A DNA stretch of 9,010 bases from Treponema sp. (GCA_031267115.1 JAIRZS010000112.1:1-9010), one strand, 5' to 3'. Counted from the stretch's first letter, positions 1-5,643 are shown. The notes: generated from the sequence alone by a model not told the origin. Translations and numbers: made by a program.

Positions 1-10
1 TATGGGCTTC

Positions 11-29
11 GAAATTCTTAAAGAATTTC
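11..29. promoter_or_regulatory. AT-rich inverted repeat upstream of the XRE regulator gene
   Basis: A perfect 7-base inverted repeat, GAAATTC (11-17) and GAATTTC (23-29), surrounds a 5-base spacer. It lies about 195 bases upstream of a small XRE-type regulator gene. Such repeats can be operators for dimeric repressors or the end of a hairpin from a gene outside the window. The sequence after it is AT-rich but has no clean T run, so a terminator is not well supported. Its function is inferred only from position. Confidence 0.3.
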
Positions 30-143
30 CAGATTCAATTTTATAGCCTAAAAGTAATAATTGTCAACGCCTTATGGTTATTGATGAGGGTCTCTCTCTA
101 AAGAGAATCAACTATGAGAGAAAGAAAGTGCCCGGAAGTTTTT

Positions 144-167
144 GCCCCGAAACCGGCATTTCGGGGC
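144..167 (+). promoter_or_regulatory. Perfect GC-rich stem-loop in the leader of the XRE regulator gene
   Basis: GCCCCGAAA (144-152) and TTTCGGGGC (159-167) form a perfect 9-base-pair stem with the 6-base loop CCGGCA. It ends 57 bases before the start codon at 225. The T run lies before the stem, not after it, so it is not an intrinsic terminator on the + strand. It could be a leader RNA structure or a repressor operator. The symmetry is seen directly; the role is inferred. Confidence 0.4.
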
Positions 168-224
168 GGCCCTCTGTTCAGGAATTTTTCCGGGGATCTT
201 TTTCCGTTAAAGAAGGCATAAAAT

Positions 225-539
225 ATGGACGATTGCCGGGTGCTGCTGGCGAAAAACATGAAAAAATTCCGCAAAATTCTCAGCCTGTCCCAGATGGCCC
301 TGGCCGAAAAAGTCGGATGCTCCACCACCCTGATAGGGAATATCGAGATAAACCGGCGTTTCCCCTCCGCGGAGAACATCAACCGGATTGCGAACGCCCT
401 GGAGGTTAAAATTTCGGATCTGTTTGCCGAGCCGGGATCGGCCGCGCTCAGCGAGCTGAGCGACAGGCAGGATCTGAAAATGAGGCTGGAGCGGAATATT
501 GTCGCCGCGATCAACGAAACCTTCAAAAAAGAAGATTAG
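225..539 (+). CDS. Small XRE-family helix-turn-helix transcriptional regulator
   Basis: This 104-residue protein is a DNA-binding regulator of the Cro/C1 (XRE) type. A single helix-turn-helix domain covers about residues 8-67. It contains the typical run LSQMALAEKVGCS (positioning helix), then TTLIGNIEINRRFPS (recognition helix and the conserved turn), and ends with LARIANAL-like and ISDLF-like segments (INRIANALEVKISDLF). About 35 charged, helix-forming residues follow and could be a dimerisation tail. There is no enzymatic or ligand-binding domain. The ATG at 225 is chosen because AGAAGG (211-216) sits 8 bases upstream and the domain begins soon after. The gene stands alone, with palindromes in its leader that could be autoregulatory operators. 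The target genes are unknown. The family call is firm; any specific role (phage-like, toxin-antitoxin or global) cannot be read from the sequence. Confidence 0.88.
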   Translation: MDDCRVLLAKNMKKFRKILSLSQMALAEKVGCSTTLIGNIEINRRFPSAENINRIANALEVKISDLFAEPGSAALSELSDRQDLKMRLERNIVAAINETFKKED

Positions 540-595
540 TATGACGCCTGGCGCCAAATTTATCGTTTTGTCGTCCGGTACTAAATATAGGGATA

Positions 596-657
596 GGGGT
601 CAGACCCATACCCCCATATTTAACGCATTTACCAGCCGGGGTCAGACCCATACTCCC
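596..657 (+). repeat. Two direct copies of a GGGGTCAGACCC-type short repeat
   Basis: A 20-base unit starting GGGGTCAGACCCATAC occurs at 596-615 and again at 638-657. The copies differ by one base and start 42 bases apart. The core GGGT-CAG-ACCC can fold into a short hairpin. From general knowledge, GGGGTCAGACCC-like motifs are common near REP-associated (Y1-type) tyrosine transposase elements, but no transposase gene is present in the window. This is therefore best read as a remnant or a dispersed repeat. The repeat is seen directly; the origin is inferred. Confidence 0.55.
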
Positions 658-717
658 GCTTCTTTGACTTTTTCGACTTTGCGGTAAATAAATAGCGGTA
701 AAATTCTCCACTATGGG

Positions 718-878
718 ACGCGCAAGGGATAGAAGCGGTATCCTTTTTTGCCGGAGGCAAAAAAGATACAAGCGGATAGCCCGGTTTCCGGCGCGGAGTG
801 CCGGAAATGCGCCCGAATTACGGAAAATCTCCGGTAATGTCAAATCGAAGTTAGATCGCCTGTCCCGCAGCGTCCTGT
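718..878 (+). repeat. 161-base structured repeat, copy 1 (inverted partner at 8850-9009)
   Basis: This stretch matches the reverse complement of 8850-9009 at about 144 of 161 positions by eye, with a single one-base gap. It holds two hairpins. The first pairs TATC plus a T6 run and GCC (739-752) with GGC, an A6 run and GATA (756-768). The second pairs TTTCCGGCGC (785-794) with GTGCCGGAAA (798-807) around the loop GGA. The first hairpin is framed by similar AAGCGG words (733-738 and 770-775). A less structured but conserved 3' part runs to 878, only 34 bases before the start codon at 913. No reading frame is conserved between the copies, so it is a non-coding dispersed element, or possibly a structured leader RNA. 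Confidence 0.8.
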
Positions 879-912
879 TGCCTTAAGCGGGGCGGCGGGT
901 TATGATTCTCCT

Positions 913-1158
913 ATGTTCATGAACGATTACTTTGTCGTTTTTCCCGAGGGGGATGTCCAGGAGATCCCCGAAAAGCTGCCCTTGAACAGTATTGTCGATA
1001 TTAACGGCCGCCGCCTCGGCCTGCCCCTCCCCACAAGCCGGATGATCGCTTTCCGGGTTTACCGGATCAAGGTAAACGAGAACCGGGGGGGCAATGAGAC
1101 GCTGCATTACCTTGAGCTTTTGGACGCCGAGGAGCTTGGCCCCCTTGCCCGCCTCTAG
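913..1158 (+). CDS. Small conserved-looking protein of unknown function
   Basis: I do not recognise this 81-residue protein. It starts MFMNDYFVVFPEG and appears to alternate short beta strands with turns, such as YFVVF, SIVDING, IAFRVYRIKV and LHYLELL. There is no signal peptide, membrane segment or cysteine motif. A small beta-rich soluble domain is likely. ATG codons at 913 and 919 are both possible starts, and neither has a strong ribosome binding site; only GGCGGG-like bases lie upstream. The gene follows the structured repeat at 718-878. Its 3' end overlaps or abuts the start of the next gene, which suggests co-transcription and perhaps a shared task. The codon pattern, with GC-rich third positions like its neighbours, supports real coding. 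Confidence 0.65.
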   Translation: MFMNDYFVVFPEGDVQEIPEKLPLNSIVDINGRRLGLPLPTSRMIAFRVYRIKVNENRGGNETLHYLELLDAEELGPLARL

Positions 1159-1852
1159 AAAACGGCGGGCGGAGGCCGGAATTGGGGTTGAGCGGGAAAG
1201 CAGCCTCCACCGTTCCCTTAAATTCCGCTACGCGGCGTCCGGGGACCTTATCGAGAAGGAGATAAGCGGGTTTGTCTGCGACGGCGTCGGCAAAAGCGGC
1301 GAGATCATAGAGGTCCAGACCGGGAGCTTCGGCCCCCTGAAGCGGAAAATCCCCGCCTTTGCGGCCCGGTTCAGGGTAAAAATCGTCCACCCTATTATTT
1401 TGAGCAAGTACATTGAGCTTTACGATGAGGCGGGCGCCCTTGTCCGCCGCCGCAAGAGTCCCCGTTCCGGCACGGTCTGGGACCTTTTCGGCAGCCTGCT
1501 TTACGCGCCGGAACTTCCCCTGGTCCCGGGCCTGTCCGTCGAACTTGCACTGGTGGACGTTACGGAAAAGCGCGTTGCCGACGGCAGGGGTTCCTGGCGG
1601 CGCAGAGGCGCAAGTATCAGGGACAAGGAACTCCTCGCATGGCACGAGGCTATCCTCCTTGAAAAGCCGCGCGATTACCGCCGTTTTGCGCCGTTCAAAA
1701 AGGGGGAGGAATTTACTGTCCGGGATTTGGCGGAAAAGGCGCGGATAGACACGGTAAGCGCGCGCAAGACGCTCTACGTGCTGCACAAGATGAAATTACT
1801 GAAACGGAAGGGCAAGCGCGGAAACAGTTTTGTGTATGTTATCGGGAAGTAG
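1145..1852 (+). CDS. Conserved protein of unknown function with nuclease-like N-terminal domain and C-terminal winged helix
   Basis: This 235-residue protein belongs to a family I recall as widespread but uncharacterised (I think DUF8091; the name is from memory). Family hallmarks visible are SLHRSLK (20-26), a D46...EVQT (56-59)...K pattern, the KIVHPI segment and DGRGSWRRRG (146-155). The D-x9-E-x-Q arrangement after beta strands resembles a PD-(D/E)XK nuclease core, which is an inference. The last ~49 residues look like a winged helix, ending in a RGNSFVYV-type wing. The start is uncertain. The TTG at 1145 has AGGAG (1131-1135) nine bases upstream and gives a 14-base overlap with the previous gene. 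An ATG at 1094 would add 17 residues that look like out-of-frame sequence. The conserved part begins near residue 19, so a later start is also possible. It converges on the flaA operon. Confidence 0.72.
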   Translation: MPASRKRRAEAGIGVERESSLHRSLKFRYAASGDLIEKEISGFVCDGVGKSGEIIEVQTGSFGPLKRKIPAFAARFRVKIVHPIILSKYIELYDEAGALVRRRKSPRSGTVWDLFGSLLYAPELPLVPGLSVELALVDVTEKRVADGRGSWRRRGASIRDKELLAWHEAILLEKPRDYRRFAPFKKGEEFTVRDLAEKARIDTVSARKTLYVLHKMKLLKRKGKRGNSFVYVIGK

Positions 1853-1885
1853 CAGCCGCGCCTGGGTTTTTTGGCCGGGCCGCAC

Positions 1886-1938
1886 GCACGGACCGGACTT
1901 TCGACTTCGGCCTGAAATTGCCTGGTCCGGGTCCGTGC
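1886..1938. terminator. Long hairpin between convergent genes, probable bidirectional terminator
   Basis: GCACGGACCGGAC (1886-1898) pairs with GTCCGGGTCCGTGC (1925-1938), giving 13 base pairs with one bulged base and a 26-base loop. The hairpin lies between the stop codon at 1852 (+) and the end of the second flaA gene at 1949 (-), the expected place for a shared terminator. There is no T run directly after it on either strand; a T6 run is found at 1867-1872, before the stem on the + strand. It may work as a weak terminator or protect 3' ends. Confidence 0.5.
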
Positions 1939-1948
1939 TGCCGGCGTT

Positions 1949-2671
1949 TTACCAGTTGTCGTTCATGTCGTCTTCGTCGCGGTTGTTCTCCGCAAAAAGA
2001 TCGGTTACGGCCCGGAGATCGTCAAGGTAGACATAATAGCTGCCCAAAGCTTCCATGGGGTCCACGTCAACGCGGAAACCCCGTACCTTGATGCCAAGCT
2101 GGCTGTTGTAGTGGTAGTTCCTCTGGACTATGCCGGAAGTACCGTCTTCCGTTTGCGGGGGGACTGCCACCCTCAGTTGTTTCCAGCCCTGGAAATTCAG
2201 ATTACCCATGTAAAGCTCGTAGGGCTTGCCAAAGAAATCCTCGACAAGCACGGTAAGGGAATGCTTAAAGTTACGGCCCACTACCCAGACCGAAATGGTC
2301 TTGGTGATCCCTTCGATAGGGATGGGGCGGTTTGGCCGGAGGATAAAGCTTGTATGGCCCCGGCGCAGAAAATCAATGCGGGTACCGAGTACGAATTTGT
2401 CCGGAATGTTCTGGTCCTGTTCGTCCTCTATGGGCTGTTTGTCCCTTGGCCCTCCTTCGAAGAGCCTTGTGGTGGCATACCCGCTGTCGGAAGACATATA
2501 GGAGGTCCAGTAGCCTTCGTGCTCGAATTTATCAACCGAGATTTCTTTTATCTCCTGCTGGGCTTCCTCGGTTCCTATGGCCTCCGGATCGGGATCACCG
2601 GCATTCGCATTCTGCGCGTATATATAAGCGCCAGCGGCAAGCAATACAATTGCAAAAATAGTTCGTTTCAT
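1949..2671 (-). CDS. flaA: Flagellar filament outer-layer (sheath) protein, FlaA family, second gene of pair
   Basis: FlaA proteins form or attach to the outer sheath of spirochaete periplasmic flagella and affect filament stiffness. This 240-residue copy begins with a short signal peptide (KR, then a hydrophobic run to about residue 19, cleavage near AYIYAQ), which fits export to the periplasm. Family traits follow: the TISVWVVGRNFKHSLTVLVED strand pair, NLNFQGWKQLRVAVP, a KVRGFRVDVD strand, and YYVYLDDLRAVTDLF near the end. The tail is very acidic (NRDEDDMND). ATG 2671 is supported by AAGGAGG (2685-2679), which overlaps the stop of the upstream flaA gene; the two genes are 11 bases apart and surely co-transcribed. 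The family call is firm. Which T. pallidum FlaA paralogue it matches is not settled here, so the symbol is the family name only. Confidence 0.9.
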   Translation of the reverse strand: MKRTIFAIVLLAAGAYIYAQNANAGDPDPEAIGTEEAQQEIKEISVDKFEHEGYWTSYMSSDSGYATTRLFEGGPRDKQPIEDEQDQNIPDKFVLGTRIDFLRRGHTSFILRPNRPIPIEGITKTISVWVVGRNFKHSLTVLVEDFFGKPYELYMGNLNFQGWKQLRVAVPPQTEDGTSGIVQRNYHYNSQLGIKVRGFRVDVDPMEALGSYYVYLDDLRAVTDLFAENNRDEDDMNDNW

Positions 2672-2682
2672 CCATGGCCTCC

Positions 2683-3444
2683 TTAATTATTATCGCCGCC
2701 GGACCAGAATTCCTGTATCTTCTTCGGATCCGCCAGTTCTTCGCCATCATAATGGGTTTCAAAGGTATCTGTCAGCAGTTTTAACTGATCAAAGTAGATA
2801 TAGAAGTTGTTTACCAGTTCTATAGGCCCGGTCCATATCCGGAATTTGACAAAAGTCAGGCCGGTAAGCCGGGGCAGGATACGCTTGGACTGGGGAATTG
2901 TCCTGGGGATATTTACCTTCATGTTTTTCCACCCGGTAAAGTGGATGGACCCCATGGGAATCATATGGACAATTCCCCGGTAATCCCGCACGTAGGCTTC
3001 CAGCTGGAAATTCAGATTGGAACCCCATACCCAGACATCCAGTATCTGGGAACGACCGGGCATCGGGATTTCGGCGGGCTCGTCTTCGTCCGATTCCCCG
3101 CCGCCATCGGCATTGCCGCCGGTAGGGTAAATATCGATCCAGTTATAACCCCGGCGATCAAACTTTCCCCAGACACCCAGGCTCTTTAGCTCTTTCCCGT
3201 CTTCGTTCTGCCCGAAAATCTGGGTGGGCCAGGTCGCCGCGTAAGTTATCTTGGGGAAATCTTCATCCTCGAGATGGGTGGCGAATTTGCTCCCCTGGAT
3301 CTTCCAGGTATACCCCGAATCACCGTCAAAGGAATCCAGAATTACGGATTCAAGCTGGGATGTGTTTTCATCGCTAAAAGTGAAAGAAACCGCTACGGCT
3401 GTCATAAGTATTAACCAGAAAGCCCTGAAACTGCCTTGTTTCAT
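2683..3444 (-). CDS. flaA: Flagellar filament outer-layer (sheath) protein, FlaA family, first gene of pair
   Basis: This 253-residue exported protein is a paralogue of the downstream gene. The N-terminus MKQGSFRAFWLILMTAVAVS is a signal peptide, with likely cleavage near residue 24 before DENTS. Typical FlaA segments are visible: LGVWGKFDRRGYNWIDIYP, ILDVWVWGSNLNFQLEAYV, a GSIHFTGWKNMKVNIP strand, FVKFRIWTGP and YIYFDQLKLLTDTF. Compared with the second copy it has an extra glycine- and acid-rich loop (about residues 109-124, with GGGESDEDE). The ATG at 3444 has GAAAGGAG (3458-3451) six bases upstream. It heads a two-gene operon driven by a near-ideal sigma-70 promoter at 3484-3512. FlaA acts in the periplasm around a FlaB core, and no flaB gene lies in this window. 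Confidence 0.92.
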   Translation of the reverse strand: MKQGSFRAFWLILMTAVAVSFTFSDENTSQLESVILDSFDGDSGYTWKIQGSKFATHLEDEDFPKITYAATWPTQIFGQNEDGKELKSLGVWGKFDRRGYNWIDIYPTGGNADGGGESDEDEPAEIPMPGRSQILDVWVWGSNLNFQLEAYVRDYRGIVHMIPMGSIHFTGWKNMKVNIPRTIPQSKRILPRLTGLTFVKFRIWTGPIELVNNFYIYFDQLKLLTDTFETHYDGEELADPKKIQEFWSGGDNN

Positions 3445-3483
3445 CGTCTACTCCTTTCTTTGTCTTAAAAAGAGGTCAATCAT

Positions 3484-3512
3484 ATTATATTTCCTAACGC
3501 CGCCTTTGTCAA
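3484..3512 (-). promoter_or_regulatory. Consensus sigma-70 promoter of the flaA operon
   Basis: On the - strand, TTGACA (3512-3507) is followed after exactly 17 bases by TATAAT (3489-3484). Both hexamers match the sigma-70 consensus completely. Transcription would begin near 3477, giving a leader of about 33 bases that contains the ribosome binding site. A small CCTCC/GGAGG hairpin (3515-3528) lies just upstream of the -35. That flaA genes use the housekeeping sigma factor while flagellar core genes often use sigma-28 is general spirochaete knowledge from memory. Confidence 0.9.
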
Positions 3513-3557
3513 ACCCTCCCTTTGGAGGCATATTGGCCGTATTCCCGGTCCTGAAAG

Positions 3558-4514
3558 TCAGGGAAGCTCCGCGGCGGCGGCGCTTTTCATTTTTTCCAAC
3601 AATTGCTTTTCTGTTAATCTTCGGCTTAAAATCTGAATTTCTGAAGGTATTTCTAAGATTTTTCCGTTATTATCTTCCTCGTTTTCCGTTCCCTTTATGA
3701 GGGGGACCAGTTCCGGGGCCAGGGCCAGGGGGGAATCGTCAAAGAGGGCCTTGATCTTAAGCGGGGTCAGGGCGGGGTCGAGCCAGGAAAAGAGCACCCC
3801 CGGTATTTCGCCGGGCATCTCGGAAAAGCCGGGGGCCGCCCCGTAAATAACCGCGGCGTCGCAGGGCATCCCGCTCTGGTACTGGGAGGACCCGATCAGA
3901 TAACGGGGCCTTGACTGGTTGTCCTCGTCCTCAAGCCCCCTTTTGAAGGCCTCGCGCTGATCGTTGGAAATGTACTCGTCCTGAAAAACCAGGATGGCCG
4001 GAATCCTCTCCTCCGGGGGGGCGTCTTCTTCTTCGGAAGGCGGCGGGGGGGGTACCAGCAAGGCGGCCAGGCGGCCCGCCCGGTAAAGGTCGAGTTTCTG
4101 GTTGGTGCCGATTATTTTAAGGCCCTCCGCGTCTCCGGCCCCCGGATCCTGGCCGCGCCCCCGGAAAACCCCGACGGGAATCTCCGGATACTCCCGGCTG
4201 TAGCGCCGGGCCGCGTTGTAATAGCGGGCGGCGAAAATGACGCAGTAGGGGTTTTCCGCCGCGGATTCCACCGTGAAAACCGCAACGTCGTCCCCGGCGT
4301 TTTCCTCTATCCTGACTATCTTGAGGGGCCGCTCCAGCCTGAGCGAGAGGAGGAATTGCTTTTTTCTGAGCCTGAAGGGGCCGTAGAGCGCTTCAAAGAC
4401 GCGGTCTTCCACTACCAGTACCGGGGGGCGGGAGAGAAAGGAACCGATGCCGAACCAGATCGCCGCCAGAACAAGGACAATAGCCGCCGGGATGATAACG
4501 CGTTTTTTCCCCAT
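3558..4514 (-). CDS. Membrane-anchored protein resembling a type 1 periplasmic binding protein
   Basis: This 318-residue protein has a single N-terminal membrane helix (about residues 6-26, IIPAAIVLVLAAIWFGIGSF) after a basic MGKKR, so the bulk should be periplasmic. The rest recalls the two-lobed type 1 periplasmic binding fold: a CVIFAARYYN strand, then IPVGVF, then DLYRAGRLAALL (142-153), which resembles the family's conserved mid-protein helix, then IPAILVFQDEY and further alpha/beta units (DAAVIYGAAP, GVLFSWLD). A proline and acid-rich insert (155-169) splits it. I recognise no exact family. The frame is open back to 4634, but the first 40 codons would cover the divergent aldolase promoter and look non-coding. 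The ATG at 4514 begins the membrane helix. It has no Shine-Dalgarno sequence, and a promoter ends almost at the start, so the mRNA may be leaderless. The assignment of the fold is inference. Confidence 0.72.
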   Translation of the reverse strand: MGKKRVIIPAAIVLVLAAIWFGIGSFLSRPPVLVVEDRVFEALYGPFRLRKKQFLLSLRLERPLKIVRIEENAGDDVAVFTVESAAENPYCVIFAARYYNAARRYSREYPEIPVGVFRGRGQDPGAGDAEGLKIIGTNQKLDLYRAGRLAALLVPPPPPSEEEDAPPEERIPAILVFQDEYISNDQREAFKRGLEDEDNQSRPRYLIGSSQYQSGMPCDAAVIYGAAPGFSEMPGEIPGVLFSWLDPALTPLKIKALFDDSPLALAPELVPLIKGTENEEDNNGKILEIPSEIQILSRRLTEKQLLEKMKSAAAAELP

Positions 4515-4521
4515 TGTTTCT

Positions 4522-4551
4522 ATTTTACGTGACTCCCCGGTGTATTGTCTA
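4522..4551 (-). promoter_or_regulatory. Predicted promoter of the membrane-anchored binding-protein-like gene
   Basis: On the - strand TAGACA (4551-4546) and TAAAAT (4527-4522) are separated by 18 bases, each matching the sigma-70 consensus at five of six positions. Transcription would start about where the ATG at 4514 lies, which agrees with the absence of a ribosome binding site. Its -35 overlaps that of the divergent aldolase promoter. Confidence 0.5.
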
Positions 4552-4573
4552 CGCGCTGTTTTTTCTTTATACT
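4545..4573 (+). promoter_or_regulatory. Predicted promoter of the fructose-bisphosphate aldolase gene
   Basis: TTGTCT (4545-4550) and TATACT (4568-4573) are separated by 17 bases and match the sigma-70 consensus at four and five of six positions. Transcription would begin near 4580, leaving a leader of about 65 bases. A second possible -10, TATAAA (4619-4624), is too close to the ribosome binding site to be preferred. Confidence 0.55.
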
Positions 4574-4644
4574 TAAAAAGAAAGCTGTTCCGATTGGAAT
4601 GTTTTCGATAAATTCCGTTATAAAAACGAAGCAAGGAGCGCTGA

Positions 4645-5643
4645 ATGACCAGTTATAAAGAGTTGGGCCTGGTAAATACCAAAGAATTGTTTAAAAAGGC
4701 TGTTTCCGGCGGCTACGCTATTCCGGCGTACAATTTTAACAATATGGAACAGATGCAGGCCATTATCCAGGCCTGTGTAGAGACCAAATCGCCGGTGATC
4801 CTCCAGGTATCTTCCGGCGCGAGGAAGTACGCCAACCAGAATTTGCTTAAGAATATGGCTAAAGGCGCTGTGGAATACGCCCATGAGCTGGGCTGTGATA
4901 TTCCTATCGTGCTCCACCTTGACCACGGGGACAGTTTCGAGCTTTGCAAGGACTGCATAGAAACAGGGTTCTCCTCGGTAATGATCGACGGCTCGCACCT
5001 CCCCTATGATGAAAATGTGGCCCTGACCAGGAAAGTCTGCGAATTTGCCCATTCCCAGAAAGATTACATTACGGTCGAGGGGGAGCTGGGGGTTCTCGCC
5101 GGGGTGGAAGACGATGTTTCCGCCGAAAAGAGCCATTACACGCAGCCTGAGGAAGTGGAGGACTTTGTGGGCAAGACCAAGGTCGACTCCCTGGCTATTT
5201 CTATCGGGACAAGCCACGGCAGGACCAAATTCAAGCCCGAACAGTGCACGCGGGACGCCAACGGCATCCTGATCCCGCCCGAGCTGCGCTTCGACATCCT
5301 TGAGCAGGTCGAGAAAAAGCTTCCCGGCTTTCCCATTGTGCTTCACGGGTCTTCCTCGGTCCCCATTGAGTATGTAAAGATCGTAGAACAGTTTGGCGGC
5401 AGGCTGAAGGATTCCGTGGGTATCCCCGAGGAACAGCTCCGCAAAGCCGCCAAAAGCGCGGTCTGCAAGATCAACATCGACTCCGACGGCCGCCTTGCCA
5501 TGACCGCCATGATCCGCAAGGTTTTCGCCGAAAAACCCGATGAGTTCGATCCCCGCAAGTACCTGGGGCCTGCCCGCGACGAGCTGAAAAAGCTCTACGC
5601 GCACAAGAATGTAAGCGTCCTGGGCAGCGCGGGCCAGGCATAG
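4645..5643 (+). CDS. fba: Class II fructose-bisphosphate aldolase
   Basis: This cytoplasmic enzyme reversibly splits fructose 1,6-bisphosphate into dihydroxyacetone phosphate and glyceraldehyde 3-phosphate in glycolysis. All class II (zinc-dependent) signatures are present in 332 residues: LHLDHGDS (90-97) with the catalytic aspartate D93 and zinc ligand H94; VEGELG (144-149) with the conserved glutamate region; IGTSHG (187-192) with zinc ligand H191; VLHGSSSVP (232-240) with zinc ligand H234; and INIDSD (276-281) for phosphate binding. The last motif has serine where threonine (NIDTD) is usual. Length and motif spacing fit the longer class IIB-type aldolases, and nothing is missing. ATG 4645 is supported by AAGGAG (4633-4638) six bases upstream. 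It is monocistronic, divergent from the membrane-anchored gene, and followed by a hairpin cluster. Confidence 0.97.
   Translation: MTSYKELGLVNTKELFKKAVSGGYAIPAYNFNNMEQMQAIIQACVETKSPVILQVSSGARKYANQNLLKNMAKGAVEYAHELGCDIPIVLHLDHGDSFELCKDCIETGFSSVMIDGSHLPYDENVALTRKVCEFAHSQKDYITVEGELGVLAGVEDDVSAEKSHYTQPEEVEDFVGKTKVDSLAISIGTSHGRTKFKPEQCTRDANGILIPPELRFDILEQVEKKLPGFPIVLHGSSSVPIEYVKIVEQFGGRLKDSVGIPEEQLRKAAKSAVCKINIDSDGRLAMTAMIRKVFAEKPDEFDPRKYLGPARDELKKLYAHKNVSVLGSAGQA

Larger units (their letters stand above)
540..912. other. Gene-free, repeat-bearing intergenic stretch
   Basis: These 373 bases between the XRE gene and the next + strand gene hold no convincing reading frame. They contain two direct copies of a GGGGTCAGACCC-type repeat (596-615 and 638-657), a short direct repeat GCGGTAAA (681-688 and 695-702), and a 161-base structured repeat (718-878). 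The open frames crossing it on either strand are low-complexity translations of the repeats and have no ribosome binding site that I can see. Confidence 0.6.

Noticed and set aside
74..409. Open frame of 111 codons overlapping the XRE gene
   Set aside because: It reads the helix-turn-helix gene out of frame and its product is a basic, low-complexity string with no domain.
523..843. Minus-strand frame of 106 codons across the intergenic repeats
   Set aside because: It is a translation of the repeats; the second repeat copy does not preserve the frame and no ribosome binding site is visible.
596..878. CRISPR array
   Set aside because: Only two short direct copies are present, with no regular spacers and no cas genes.
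1067..1786. Minus-strand frame of 239 codons opposite the nuclease-like gene
   Set aside because: It is an antisense shadow of a GC-rich gene; the + strand protein shows clear family motifs and this one shows none.
4618..5604. Minus-strand frame of 328 codons opposite the aldolase
   Set aside because: The aldolase is certain from its catalytic motifs; the antisense frame is a codon-bias shadow.
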